DNA of 45,432 nt from Monosiga brevicollis MX1 (GCF_000002865.3 NW_001865054.1:217043-262474), one strand, 5' to 3'. Positions 1 to 12,227 are shown, counted from the stretch's first letter. Program-made: numbers and translations. The notes: generated from the sequence alone by a model not told the origin.

Positions 1-2849
1 GGGGGGGGTTAAGCAAAAGGCAGGCATGTACATGAGGAGCGCACATTAAAAAAAAAAAAGCAATGGGCGTTAATATTTTCACACTCTTGCTCCCCCTGTC
101 TGTCTTTGCCTGTGACTTGATACAAGACTGCAGTGCCCCAACTTAGGTGTGCAAATAATACCTTTGTGTCGCCCTGCATGGCTGCATAATCCAAAGGAGT
201 GAGACGATCCGGATGCGTTTCTGTGTAGTTAGGGAAGGCTTGGTATTGAAGCAAGAGCTCAGCCAAGTGAACATTTTGGCGTGACGCAGCCCAGTGGAGG
301 GCCGTGATGCCTTGAGCATCTTGGACATTGGTATTGGCCTCGAGCTGCAGTAGAGTCAGCGCAGCCTCGTAGGAGTCGGCAAACACGGCGTTGTGCAAAG
401 GAGTGCGGCCTACGCTATCCGGCGAATCGACGGGAAGCTGGCCTGTTTCGATGAGGGCTTGGCATATGTCTGCGTGGCCATGCACCGCAGCCCAGTGCAA
501 GAGATTACGGTCCTCTGCATCCTTGAAGAGATATGCATCTGCTTTACTTTCCAGCAAAAGCCGCGTGACTTCGGTATGGCCCTCCGACACGGCGTAAAAG
601 AGCGGTGGCTGATGGTTCTCATCCTGCAAATTGGGGTTGGCACCCGCCCTCAGGAGCAGATCACAAATGTCCAACGCGCCGTAGTACGCCGCCATGTGCA
701 GTGCAGAGTTGCCTCCCGTATCTTGCTGATTGACATTGCACTGCAGCACGCAATACATTGGTGTGTAAGTGAATTGGTGTCACAGCTAGTCTCGCTGGTC
801 GTTGAGGCATTCAAGACGTACCTTGCTGGAATGTAAGAGGGCAGCAATGACGTTCATATTACCCCCACTCAAAGCGAGCATCAAACCACTGCGGCCATCC
901 CCATCGGCAGTGTCCTGAACATTGTCGAGCTCGAGCAAATACTACAATCGCATCCCACGTCATGTGCCAAAAGTATGAGACTTGATGTCAAGCAAAGGAT
1001 CTGAAGGAATAGAAGAAAACGGAATAGCAGATTCTTGGGGCAACAAACCTGCACAACTTGATCGTGCTGCTCGTTGATGGCATACTGGAGCGGGGTGTAT
1101 CCAGCGTAGTCAGGCTGCATGGCCAAGGAAGTACCGCCACGTTGGAGGAGCATGTGACACATATTCGCTGATCCAACGTGAGCCGCCCAATGGACGACTG
1201 TGCGCCCGGCCTCGTCCTGTGCATTTGAGCCACAGTACAGGTACCATTAGGCCAGCATGGGGACACAAGTAAGGGCATGATGGTAGGAGACCGGGGAGCA
1301 AAAACAAGACTGGGAGGAGTGGCCAGGGATAAACGTGTACTATATAAGATATGTCACACATACCACCTGAAGCTGCAAGTCCGGGGCTTGCAGCAGATAT
1401 TGGACCATTTGTTCGTGAAGCGAAGCCACGGCGACGTGCAGGCAGGTGCGACCTTGCGAATCAGGGGCATTGAGGATATCAAATTGAATGGCCTGCTCAT
1501 CTGGATGCCGGCTGTCAACGTCAACCCAGTGCTGCAAGCAAAAGTTGAAGCACTCGATATGGCCCCCCGTCGCAGCCCAGTGCAAAGGCAGCTTGCCCTC
1601 GCTGTCACCCACAAGAAAGTGTACGCGATAACTCTGTAGCAGCAAGGCCACGTGTTCAATAGCATTGTGGTAGCATGCCCAGTGCAGGGGCGTCATGCCA
1701 TACTCATCAAAGCTCTCAAGCGTTGGTGCCAAGTCGGGGAATGCTTGCAGCAAGTACTGCATGCAGGCCACTGTCGAGCTGCTGACGGTAAAGTGAAACA
1801 CGCTGCGCTGGGCCGAATCCTACAACGCAACAAACAAAGTGCCACGATCAACTGGTGCTCGAGCGTTTGCTGAAGCGAATGACAATTGATGCACATGCAT
1901 GCTGGGAAGGCGGCCCCATACCACGATGGTTGGATCAGCACCACACTGCAGTAAAAAGGCAAGCATATTTGGATCGGCCTGCATGCAAGCCCAGTGAAGT
2001 GCAACCTTGCCCTCGTTGTCTACACATTTGCACCAATACAAGTTGGCCATGAGCCCAGACGCGATCGCCTTCATGGGGCTTGCCAGGTACCGACAAGCTA
2101 GTGGCGTGCGTCATCAGACCTGGTGCGTTCACATCAGCCCCTTTGCGGACCAAATGTTCGCAGCAAGCAAGATCATTGCCCACGACCGCGTACACGAGAG
2201 GTGTTCGGCCCAAGGCATCGCGGTCATTGACCGGGATCTACATGAAGTCGGTCACCCAGAGCCGATGGAAAATAGGTCAGCTCAAATGCAAGGTAGGACG
2301 GGAAGAGACACCGACTCCAGTCGGTCCCATGGATCAACAGGGTGGCTAGGGCCAACACATCTGCTTTGCTTCTCTTTTTCTTACCTTAACTTTGCGAGAA
2401 CCACCACGTCGCGCGGAATGGATTCGATGCTTGCCGGTCAAGATCTTGGTGACTGTTTTGATGTCACCAATGGCAGCTGCATAGTGGAGGGGATTGACGG
2501 CCTCGGCAGCATCCTCTGGTGTCAGGATATGAGCTATAGCCCAAGGCATAGACATGAACGTGAGGTTTATCGAACTGTGTGCAACCTGTCGCACCAAGCA
2601 GCCGACGCCGTCTTGACTGCAAAAGGGTTGAACGAGGGCACGCATCGAACACACCGGTATCCGAACTGTCGATGTTGGACGCACTCAGCGAAGGTGCTTG
2701 GTGATCAACTAGATTTAGATTACAACGCAAAGCAGAGAGGATAGGGGTGAGAAGAAGCAGTCATGGGCACGCGCTTCGGAAACATGCGACCGGGGCAGCG
2801 TCTTTGGGCTGGGCTGGCAAGTCGCACCCGTGAGCTGGGATGTGTCCAT
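1..2849 (-). CDS. INVS: Inversin (nephrocystin-2) orthologue, N-terminal ankyrin domain, 3' end outside window
   Basis: Ankyrin-repeat protein of the ciliary inversin compartment; in animals it links cilia to planar polarity and Wnt signalling. Predicted exons, 5' to 3' on the minus strand: 2849-2771, 2708-2655, 2515-2385, 2237-2120, 2019-1922, 1819-1367, 1216-1049, 914-822, 740-about 117; all junctions are phase-consistent. About 606 residues are visible, almost all ankyrin repeats, and they follow the human inversin order: a GRTPLVYAV repeat near the N terminus, then MTPLHWACYHN, EGKLPLHWAA and GRTCLHVAVA repeats, and at the end LLQYQAFPNYTETHPDRLTP, which parallels the human last repeat before the IQ motif. 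The IQ motifs and C-terminal tail lie left of position 1. The last visible donor is unclear (exon end 117 or 124), and the first two exons are the weakest part. ANKRD-type paralogues were considered, but the whole-domain collinearity favours inversin. Confidence 0.85.
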
Positions 2850-3381
2850 GGTGCTTGGACCCTGGCGATCAGACTGCAATTTGTGTTCGATGCCTTTGGG
2901 AGGTCGGCGCGGCGTAGCCACCTAATCATAGGGCAGAGCGACAAGCCGAACCATCAAGTTGTGGTGAGCTATCAAGCAATACCGCTGTCAAGGCTCGCCC
3001 GCAGCGAGAGAGGGCAAGAGCGAACACGGCAACCAAGCACGATTAGCAACACGACTGACGGCTGCAACTGCTCATGCAACACACCACGCACCCGAACCAA
3101 AGAGGCTGGCCAGCAAAACTTGTGAAGAAATGGCTCAGCACGGCTTTAACAACAACAACGGCACCCACTTGGCGCCGTGGTCAGCGCCGGGGCACGGGGT
3201 GAGGGCAGCCCGAAACCGAGGAAGGCGGCGATGGCAATGACATGCGTGTGGGAGAATTGAAAGGTATCAGAGCAAGACCGAAAGAGAGAGAGACATGAAA
3301 GAGACGCGTCGTTAAGGTCGACTGATTTCCATTTTCGTAAATTTAATTTTGGAGGACAAAGAAATTGTGGTTAGGCAAGGT
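2850..3381. other. Intergenic, 5' flank of INVS and 3' flank of the FAD enzyme gene
   Basis: About 530 bases between two same-strand genes. No coding exon with consistent splice sites was found. A GA-rich stretch lies near 3280-3300. Presumably it holds the INVS promoter; no core promoter motif could be identified by eye. Confidence 0.4.
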
Positions 3382-5274
3382 TTAAAAGAGCCCCGTCAGT
3401 GTGGCGAGTCGTTCGAAATCCTCTTCCGCAGCAGGGACGTGCGCAAGTGGATAGTCGGCTCCCAACGCACGAGCGACGAGGAAACCCGAAATCAGGGACA
3501 GGTCGTGGCCGTTGCCGGGGGTGGAGTATGATCCACAAAAGTACGTGTGGTCGCGCCCTTGGAAAAATCGCAACGCCAGCGAGCGCGTCAAGTTGGCCAG
3601 GTGGAGGTGAGGATGATTGCGCTCATTGCGCACTTCACCCAGCACGCCCTTGGGCGGGATGTCGCGATTGTAGGTAACCATCATCGGGAGCTCCGAGCGC
3701 GCGTGATAGGCGGCCCGATACCAGGAGCCAATAATGAAGGTGTTGGTGCATCGACGCGGCTGGCCGGGCGCTTGCTCTGACATCTCGACAAAATTGGCAA
3801 AACGACCGGCTTTGATTCGCTCCCGGATATCAGCTGGTAGCACTGACTCATCCGAGTGAATGAAGCCCCGCTCAAAGGCCTCGCAGTCTTCGTCGGCATA
3901 GGCCACACCTCGCAGTAGGCGTGCTGTGCCCGCATGTTCGGTTGGTAGACAGGCTGCGGCGGCCTGGGCATTACAAGCGTACACCACCGCTGAGGCATCC
4001 AGGACAGTGCCCTGTGAGAGCGTGATACGATGCCCACCATCGGGGCACAAGGCATGGGCCACCACTACGCAGCCCGTGTACACTTGTACATCGCGCAGCA
4101 GCGCACGAAAGACCAGGGAGCTATCGTGCTGCCATGAAAGCATCTGTGGCTTGCTATTCAGCGGAATCAGGTCATCAATAGCTACGAATAGACGAACAAG
4201 GCAGACACGGGAGCTGTGAACGCGCGTTGAACTGAGCAATCTCATCTCGACGGGCCGCTCAGATCGACCGGCTTCCTCACAAGCACCCCCCCAAAGCTGT
4301 AGCTGAGAGGATGCCAGCAAGAGCCACACTGCATGGTGCTCGAGCATACCGGGAAGAATGATGGCAGGAACACGGTCAATCTGGGTTGTAAGAAAGCTAG
4401 ATGAATAGATGGGAACAATGACATCCTCATAAAACTCGGTAGAGATGCCCGCGAGCCACACGGCCGCGCGCAGCGTAATAAGGTTGAACGGATTGAGGAC
4501 GCTAAAATGGTAGAGCGACGGCATGTCGGTGCCATTGCATAGCGTTGAGACCCAGCGCACCAGAGCCACCAAGCGACCCCAACGTTGCAAGTCACAGCGA
4601 TAGGCTTTGTTCAATCCCAAATCTGTGCTGGCATGGGCGAAATCGCCTGTTTACGCGGCGGCCGTTCATGAGGGTGAGCCATGCGCGAGATCGTTGTCTT
4701 GAGCAGCATGACCAAATCTCCATCTCATGGTAGCCATTAACCGACCGCGAGGTGTACGGATGTAAAAGGGCAGCGTCACGGGTTCACGCTCGATACCCAG
4801 CAGGTCCAGCAGTGCCTCGTAATTTCGAAAATATTTTGGAGGCCAGGCCAACACCGAAAGACCTGCCGATTTCGCGAAGCGGCCGAGTGGGTCAATGGGA
4901 ATGAAGCAAGCCTCGCTGATCTCTTTTTCAAATATATCCCAAGATACATCACGCGCACGCATACCTGTGCGAACGCCATTGGGCCAGTCATGGACCTTGG
5001 CGTTGCCACCGACGCGCTCTTCCTTTTCCACGAGGCTCACGCGGTAACCACTGCGGGCAAGTGCAAACGCAGCCGAGCAGCCTGCAATGCCACCACCGAC
5101 AACCACAACATGGGACCCTCTAGGCAACGATACCCGGCGCGCCGGCCACAGCCGGAAAACCCGTTTGGTCAAAAATCGCAGCGCCCAGAACAGGGCCAAC
5201 CCCGCAGCCAGCCAGTAGCCTGCCTCACACAGGCAGGTGCAACTCGGCACGATGCAATCCAGTGCAGCGGCCAT
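3382..5274 (-). CDS. Membrane-anchored FAD-dependent amine-oxidase-like protein (COG2907 type)
   Basis: Predicted exons 5274-4713, 4622-4281 and 4181-3382 give about 567 residues. A hydrophobic segment at about residues 18-36 suggests an N-terminal membrane anchor. A Rossmann FAD-binding motif follows: GGGIAG at about 60-65, acidic E83 at the end of the second strand, then the RVGG dinucleotide-binding extension at 87-90. The C terminus has YFCGSYSTPGNGHD, the second FAD-contact region of this superfamily, and an internal HSDESVLP stretch resembles the HTD-LP segment of bacterial COG2907 proteins. The substrate is unknown; bacterial members often sit beside cyclopropane-fatty-acid synthases, so lipid desaturation or modification is a guess. 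The second intron (4280-4182, 99 nt) is a multiple of three without stops, so exons 2 and 3 could also be read through. The start is the ATG before the hydrophobic segment. Confidence 0.75.
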
Positions 5275-5293
5275 GCTTGTAGGCTGTATCAGC

Positions 5294-5294
<1 letters not shown>

Positions 5295-5325
<31 letters not shown>

Positions 5326-5414
5326 CGGTCAGTCGGTCAGTCGGTCAGTCGGTCAGTCGGTCAGTCGGTCAGTCGGTCAGTCGGTCAGTCGGTCAGTCGG
5401 CCAGTCGGTCAGTC
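5295..5414. repeat. Poly-A tract plus tandem octamer (GGTCAGTC)n
   Basis: Thirty A residues (5295-5324) are followed at about 5327-5414 by roughly eleven head-to-tail copies of the octamer GGTCAGTC, one copy carrying a C substitution near 5400. The array lies about 50 bases upstream of the FAD enzyme start codon, where on the minus strand it reads as octamers then poly-T. It is a microsatellite; there are no spacers, so it is not a CRISPR array. Confidence 0.95.
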
Positions 5415-5757
5415 TCATGCAGGCCACTGCGCCTGCGGGCGCCAGCCCTGAATCGGCCTGCTCTGGGTGGGGTCTTAAACCCGCGATCCAAAACCGGCAA
5501 CACCGACCAGAACGGGCCAACTGTCGTACCCAAGTGAATGATAATATTCTTGACACACCAAAATGCATGACAATTTGTTTTTGCTCCTTGATCGCTGATG
5601 AAAAAAATTTTATGGACATTTTGGTTTCAACGCCCTCCCCCCTGAACCATATTGTTCCAGGGCTTTGCTTGGCAGTCATCCTGCCTCGCCAGCTTCGCGC
5701 AACCGGAAAAGGCTTTGCAGTCAATCAGGTCTCAATTAGACAGGATGCCAGCCTCTT
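5415..5757. other. Intergenic between the USP44/49 3' end and the FAD gene 5' flank
   Basis: About 340 bases, partly AT-rich (around 5540-5620). No exon with splice support was found. It must hold the USP transcript end and possibly the FAD gene promoter. Confidence 0.4.
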
Positions 5758-8700
5758 TTAGCCCAGCTTGGGCGCTGGGGTTGGAGGTACATTAGAGAGG
5801 TCGTAGCGTGCACTCTTATTGGCTTGCCGTTGAACATAAAACAGGATGTAGGCTTGACGCTCGAGCACATCCTCAGCCGTCGTCACGCTAACACGAGCAT
5901 CGTTCTTGACCACCCAAGCGCCTATTGTAGGATTGTACACCAAAGCCTTGTAATGACCCGCCGTCAAACTGCTGCCTTCGTGCACAACCATAGCCATCAA
6001 GTCGTAAAGCGCCGTGCCACGCGAGGCAATGGGCTTTGGGGTGCCCTCGTGATCTGCAGCCAAGTATGGACTCAGGTCCAGCACCAAGGGGCAGGCAACA
6101 TGGTACTGGAGCTTGCATCGGTCCGTTTGCTGCCAGCGAAAGCGCTTCAAATGTATTTTGAGAACTTGCGGCGCGCTGATGAGTCTTGTGTACTTTTGAG
6201 CGTTGCGTGTCGTCGTCACGGCTGCCATGGTAGAGCCCAGACCTGTTACCGACTGGCTCGTGCGCATCGCTGGAGTGTGCGGTGTGCCATCCTCGGCAGT
6301 CGCGCGAGCTCGTCGTGGCGATGCTTCGGTGGAGCCCGCCGGCAAGACTGACTCAACACCAGCTTCACCGCGGGTCAAACCAACGCGGCGGGCACCAGCA
6401 TTGCTTCCAGTGCGCTCAGCAGAAACACGCGAGGTGGGAGTGCCGGTCGACTCAAAGTGTGGTTGACTCAAGCGCCGAGAAAGTCGCCGCTGCTTGAATG
6501 AGCAGGCCTTACATCTATCCAGCAAGGTCATTCCGTGCAACAAGTGTGTGATTCTGCACGAAGCGCACTTCAGCGAGCATTGACAAGGGACCGATTTGCT
6601 GTGCCGCCAATAGCATCCGCCGAATATGGCTCGGCTCAGCCTGCAATGGGCTCAACGGAATTGTCACGTACTTGTAGGCATCTTGGAGGAGATCTACACC
6701 TAAAAACTCATTGTGCAACAAATCCTCGAGCTGCAAGTTGTTGCCTACGCGATGCCCGCAGATGGGAAGAGTGAGATGTGTGAGACGGGAAAACAAACAC
6801 ATGGCAAGCTGGCTGGGTTGACTTGCAGCCAGCTGTCACGCACGCACCTTGATCCACATCTACGCTGAGCGATAAACAGCCCAAATCCTGCTCGGCTTCA
6901 CTGGCATGCTGGCAGTGGCCACACACGATGGTCGAGCGCACTCGGCCCAAAAAAATGGACTCAAAATGCTCTAGAATGGCAGGTACCCCACCTCCTGTCT
7001 TTGTCAAATGTGACCGCACCTGATCGACCCGACAGAGAATACCATACCAGGTCATGAGCAGTTCAAAAAAAAGCGTACATGTTCGCGCAGCAGTCAAAGC
7101 CACCATACCTGTTCAAGCTCGGTCATGATACGCTCATCCAGGGTCATCAGAAATTCGTGGGCGTCTTGCTGCATGAAACCTTGAAATTGTGGAACACGCT
7201 TCCACACAGTGGCCAGCAACCAGTTTGGGGTCACGAGGACCCAACGGCCCGACCAGAGGACGCGAAAAAGTGACTCGATCAAATAAACAAAGGGCTTGTC
7301 CAAATCTGTTGTGTCTGCATCGACTATCACATGAAAAGAAAAAAAGAAAAAAAATCAGAAAAAAAAAATTAACGGAATCCGCAACGGGCATATGAGCAGC
7401 GTGGGTCAAGTCTGTTTCCGCACAGGACCATCGGGCCGGTCGGATGCCAGAATAAAGCGAAGGCCATGGTTGCTTCAGGCTGTTACAGCTGGTAAGAAAA
7501 AAACCGACCTTTGGGCTTCTTGCGGGCATTTCGTCGGTGAGACTGCAGGGAAACTTGTGGTGCTTCCATCAACTCGTGAACCTGGACTGTGGGTTGACGC
7601 TCGATCTTGTGAATAGGGCGGGTCGCCACGGAAGGCGATGTACCGCTCGTTGCACCCTGTGACAAGCACCATTTTTCAGATTCAACGGAGTGAGGAGACT
7701 GTCGCACGAGCATCCTCACCCGTATGAGATGGCAACTGTACCAGCAGGGCATACCACGGATGCAAATGCACCAGAAAGGACAAGCTCGTACAGCAGGCGC
7801 CGAATAATGTCCACGTGAGCATACGCCTGAGGGAGTAAACGGCGATGAGTGACACAACGATGCAGATCAAAGCATCGTGTTATGGAACCACAACAAAAAC
7901 CGCGGTTGTGCGTACCTGAAGAACCGCGTTCATGTAGCAGGTTTGACCCAGGTTACGCAAGCCGGTCATGCCTGGCTGCTTTGAGAGGGGTTTATTAGAC
8001 TGTCCCCGCAATCCCCGCAGATGACCCCAACCAACATCCTGATATGAGAGTGGTACAAGCCACCACGGCCATGCACAACAGCTTGGCAAGGCTTGAAGCT
8101 GATGCAGAGACAGTGCGACTTGCTGCCTCAAATGTAATTTATCTACCTTGTTAGTATGAGCGAGGCTGTGGAGAGAGGTGCGATTGGCAGCACTGAGCCG
8201 TCGAAACGCCGGCGAAGCAGAGGTACTCGCTAAAGGCCTCCCAGAGTTGTTGGCGCTGCTTGTGCGGGTAGCGGCGGCGTGCTTGTGCCAGGCCATGAGC
8301 ACTTTTGCCAGCAAGCTGTTTTCAAAGTGGCGCTGGGCTGTAGCTGTGCGGTCCGAGTCCGCATAAACGCCTGTGCGCTGTTGGGAGTACAATGTATTCA
8401 AAATGGCAACAAATGATCTTTGTGAATAACAGGCGGCTGGAAGAATCTTGCAAGCACCAGATGCATGTATCTATACGTACCAGCGGCAGTCCAGCGTCAG
8501 GATCAGTGCGCACGACACGTCCGGAACGCAGCTTGCGCACGCCTGAGTACTGGGTCTGGTTCGGGGAAGGGTGGCGAGAGGATGAGGTGGGATGGGGCCT
8601 ACACAACACAGAGATGATTGCACCCAGCACCAGCTCAAATCGGAGGGAAGGACTTTGAACAAACGGACATGCAGTTCCTCAAGTGCCTCGCGAAGGCGAC

Positions 8701-9219
8701 GAATGCCTTGATGCTGATCTGCATTCAGAATCCAATCCTCGCATTGGTAGCTGCGGAGAAGATCAAATATACCCGAGGCACGTGACATGAGACAAGTGGC
8801 GACGATGCGAAATCGTCAAGTCAGCACTGATGCAGAGGTCTTGCTAGGCTGTGCACATACCAATACACTGTGCGCTGGCTAATGTCAAATACAATGCCAT
8901 GATCGGTCTGCTTCCGATGGGTCAGGGCATGACCTTCATCATAACGTCCGCACCCGATGTGACCACAGATAAGGCAGGCCCATAAAGAGGAGGTTGTACC
9001 ACACTCGGCACAGGCCCATGCCTCGGGTTGCAGAAGCGCTTGCTGAACCGAAGACGGTGCCACGGTCAGTTTTCGGCTGGGTAAAGCATCGAGCCAATGT
9101 ACAGGTACAGAGGAGGGCCGGGCCAGGCCGCCAGGATGAGTTTGGCGCGAACGCAAGCATCTGGGCAGACGCAAAGTGCCTGTTTGAGCCTACCTGCGGA
9201 GATGGCCGCAAGTTGACAT
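5758..9219 (-). CDS. USP44/49: Ubiquitin-specific protease, USP44/USP49 type
   Basis: Predicted exons: 9219-9194, 9076-8861, 8750-8654, 8549-8481, 8377-8147, 7999-7916, 7826-7755, 7656-7509, 7305-7109, 7019-6848, 6744-6672, 6514-5758; all phases agree. The product is about 713 residues, close to human USP44 and USP49. The N-terminal zf-UBP finger starts with C4 and H6 and continues through CAECGTTSSLWACLICGHIG and CGRYDEGHALTHR. A linker carries KLRSGR and LLAKVLMAW segments typical of this subfamily. The catalytic Cys box GLRNLGQTCYMNA puts the nucleophile at about C234. QQDAHEFL and a CGHC...CKAC zinc-binding knuckle follow. The His box LTAGHYKAL places the general base at about H649, and D667 completes the triad. 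The family removes ubiquitin from substrates such as histone H2B and Cdc20; the substrate here is unknown. Small exons 1 and 7 are inferred mainly from phase and alignment. Confidence 0.9.
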
Positions 9220-9978
9220 ATTGGTAAATTAGGCCGAATGTCAATGCGTGGAGCGCAAAAATAGTCCGTCTGATCAAGGTAGGGGGACCTGCAGTTCAGC
9301 CGGCAGGTGGAAGGTTGGCTGAGCAGCTCCTTCGTGCAAGTGGGGCTGGCAGCAGGCAGCAGGCAGCAGGCAGCACTTTGTTGAGGTTCGCGCGGTGAAC
9401 CTCGCCTCGACCTGCTCAAAAGCGATGCAGGCACTACGCGTCCGTAGCGACAGAGACGCGACGGGTCAGTGCAGCAATGACATGCGTTGCACGAGGAGGG
9501 GACTGCTCCTATCGTCGATGTGCCTGCCCCTCATGCCGTGCGAGTGCCTACCTGCGGACACAGGCGAAACCAACCTATAAATGAAGCAGACACGCTCGCA
9601 TACTCAAATGCACATGCGCATGCACAACCACACAGGGACAAGCACACAGATCTGTGCCCAGTTGAGCGAGCACGCGCCCGCCTTGTGTAGCTGCAGACCT
9701 GTATGTGGATGGGTGGGTGGGGCTTGTGTGCGTGTCGAGGCCTCACCCACATTACCGTTCTCGTTCTCCCTCTTGCTCTCTGTATAAGAGTGTGCGTGCG
9801 TGCGCGTGTGAGCGCGCCAGCGTGTGTGTGGGCTGCCACCGCCCGACACCGCCGCCCCACACACACCAACGCGAGAAGAGAAAGACACAGCCCCGAAAGC
9901 AGTGACGAACACCAAATTTGCACAGGGCAAACATCAGGGAGAAGGAATGTCAGCTTTTTTCTGCTGCAGCGTGAAGAG
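9220..9978. promoter_or_regulatory. Head-to-head intergenic region between USP44/49 and TSEN34
   Basis: About 760 bases separate two divergent start codons, so the region must hold both promoters. It has a GCAGCAG-like short repeat (about 9350-9372) and CA/GT-rich stretches (9640-9870) with alternating GTGCGTGCG sequence. No TATA-like element was convincing. Some 5' untranslated exon sequence may lie here. Confidence 0.5.
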
Positions 9979-11993
9979 ATGGCAGATGGTTTGATGGGGA
10001 CCGGAACGAGTGCCACGGCGGGCGTGGTGGCGCCCCCGGCTCTGCGCAGGATATGGCGTGGGGAAGAGGCAGTGCAGCAGGTGGTGCGTGGGTATTTGAC
10101 TCGGGGCAACGTTCTTGTCTGGGAGCCTGCAGAGGAGAAGTATCTACGCGCACAATGGCACCTTGTTCCGCAACCCCTCGGCACGCTCGTCAATCACGTG
10201 TACGCTCTTGGCTCACTGCTCGATCAATGATGCATCTTTTGGCCGGAAGAACCCTGAATACCAGTGGGAGGGGGTGGGTTGGACATGATGGGATTATCGA
10301 AGGCGAAAGGCACACACCCCGGTCGGTGAACTGACCCCTGGCCACGTGTCGCTCTGTACTCTTAGAATGCAGAATGGGTTCCATGGGCCTCCCTATCAAC
10401 TCGAGCCTGAGGCCGTGACCTTGCTGCTAGCCCATGGTGAGACGCTGCTCCACATCCTCAATCAGAATGCATGGCGATTCATACATGAGGAAGGCTGGGC
10501 AATGAGTCGTCAGGTTGGGTGACATGGAGGAGAGTCCAGGGAATGTGAGGCATTCGCCCAGATCAAGCTGATGTGTGGTCGCCACTTGCTTAGGTGCCAT
10601 TGAGCTGTATGACGGCGAAGCTTACCAGCCGCCCGAGCCGGAATTGATTCAGCACGTGCGAGAACAGCGCTTGGACAGCGTGATGCTTCAGGTCTGTTTT
10701 TGAGAAAGTAGGACTTTGTTCAATGGCAGAGTGACAATCGTTCATCTTTTCTTTATTCTCCTCTTGTCCTCTTTAGATGGAGCACTACTGTAGTACCAGC
10801 GAGCTCTCGACGGCTGATCCGGCATCCGAAGCTTCACTCAAGCCCATCGCAAGCAACGAACCGGGCAGCGATGATGCCACACTTGTTGTTGCCGATAATG
10901 AGACCCCAACCACAACTCTCGACGGGGAGGGATCGGACGATCAGGATGAATCGATCGCCGACATGTCTGTCAAAGACCAGGCTGAGCCTGTGCCGAAGCG
11001 CGCCAAACGCGCCAAGCGCTCCAAGCGTGCTGATCCTGACTTACCACGCACCATTCTACCGTGGCGTCTGAACCGTGCTGACATTCTACGCTGGCTCAAG
11101 GTAGCCGCGGCGCATGAGTCGCCATGATTGATCCCATTCGAACCCGCATCCATTTATGACCTTTCTGGAATAAACTGCACCTTGCCTGCCTGTAGTTTCC
11201 TTGGGCGGGGCGTGGGCGGCAGATGATTGAGGCTATGCGCGAGCAAGTTAAGCTGCCGGATTTATCACGACAGGAGCTGGCCACCTCTGACCCCAATACC
11301 ACATGGAGCAGTCTCAAGCGCAGCGCACTCAAGGTAAGAAGCCAACTACCCGTTGTGTTATGGGCTCGCGTCTGTCGTTGTTACCGTCGGACATGTTTCC
11401 CCGTGCGCTGTTTCCCGGCTCTTGGCAGCAACACTCGCTTATAAATACATTCGCGCGCATGCTTATTCTTTGTTCCGCTGCATTGCCTGGGGGCGTTGTC
11501 ATAGGCAGTGGATTCGGTGCGCTTTATGATTCCTCGCTTGCCCACGGCATCGCGGCTGGAATCCCTCCCCCGTGCTGCTTTGGCGTTTCCAACCACTGCC
11601 CAACAACGCCGCCGGGAGATGGTTTATCACGATCTCGTGCAGCGTGGCTACTATCTGACTTCGGGCATCAAATTTGGAGGCGACTATCTTGTGTACCCAG
11701 GTCTGCGCTCGCCTGCACGACGATCATCCTTGACAGGCATCAACTGACCATCTCACGCGAACAATCTCTTTGTACCTCTCTCTCCCTCTCTCTCTCTTGT
11801 AGGTGATCCCTATCGCTACCATTCGCACTTTGTGGCGCGCGTGGTGCCGCACACCGCATCCATTTCACCCATGGATGTATTGGCCCTTGGTCGGCTGGGC
11901 ACAGTGGTGAAAAAGGCCCCCGTTTTATGTTCGGTTGATGTGGATCGCGGCACGATAAGCTACATGTCCATCGAGTGGACAGGTGCAAATTGA
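9979..11993 (+). CDS. TSEN34: tRNA-splicing endonuclease subunit Sen34 (TSEN34)
   Basis: Predicted exons 9979-10197, 10373-10436, 10594-10691, 10777-11100, 11223 (or 11196)-11333, 11505-11700 and 11803-11993 give about 400 residues. The C-terminal domain matches the catalytic tRNA-intron endonuclease fold: DLVQRGYYLTSGIKFGGDYL, then the catalytic triad Tyr in LVYPGDP, His in YHSHF and Lys in VVKKAP, ending in ISYMSIEW. TSEN34 cleaves the 3' splice site of intron-containing pre-tRNAs within the TSEN2/15/34/54 complex in the nucleus. The protein is longer than human TSEN34 because exon 4 inserts an acidic, Ser/Thr-rich stretch and a basic patch (PKRAKRAKRSKR) that looks like a nuclear localisation signal. 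The exon 2 acceptor has two nearby AGs (10365 and 10372); only the second keeps phase. Confidence 0.9.
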
Positions 11994-12227
11994 GTGCGCC
12001 GTCCAAGCGCACATCTCGTCTGCGACGAGACAAAATCAAGCCCGGCAGTGCCTGCCCTGGGAGTACAGTGGATCTGGCCCATGTGCATCAGCAAAGACCG
12101 TACGCTGGGTATCAATTGACTGTCCGCCAGAGAATCACTCTGCGAAGCCCATTGTCAGCCGAGCTGGACCTTTGGGCACGTGTCCTTCTTAACATATGGG
12201 CAGATGGGGTCGAAAAGGCTTATGCAA

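Noticed and set aside
5327-5414. Possible CRISPR array
   Set aside because: Units are 8 bp with no spacers, and the surroundings are a eukaryotic nuclear gene region.
5237-5761. Plus-strand frames with poly-Lys and Ser-Val-Gly repeats
   Set aside because: Produced by translation of the poly-A and octamer microsatellite; no upstream or downstream coding context.
7384-7656. Alternative reading of the USP exon (frame CNERYIAFRGD)
   Set aside because: It would need a phase 2 donor at 7509 that does not match the next exon; the other frame gives a phase-consistent join into LDKPFVYL.
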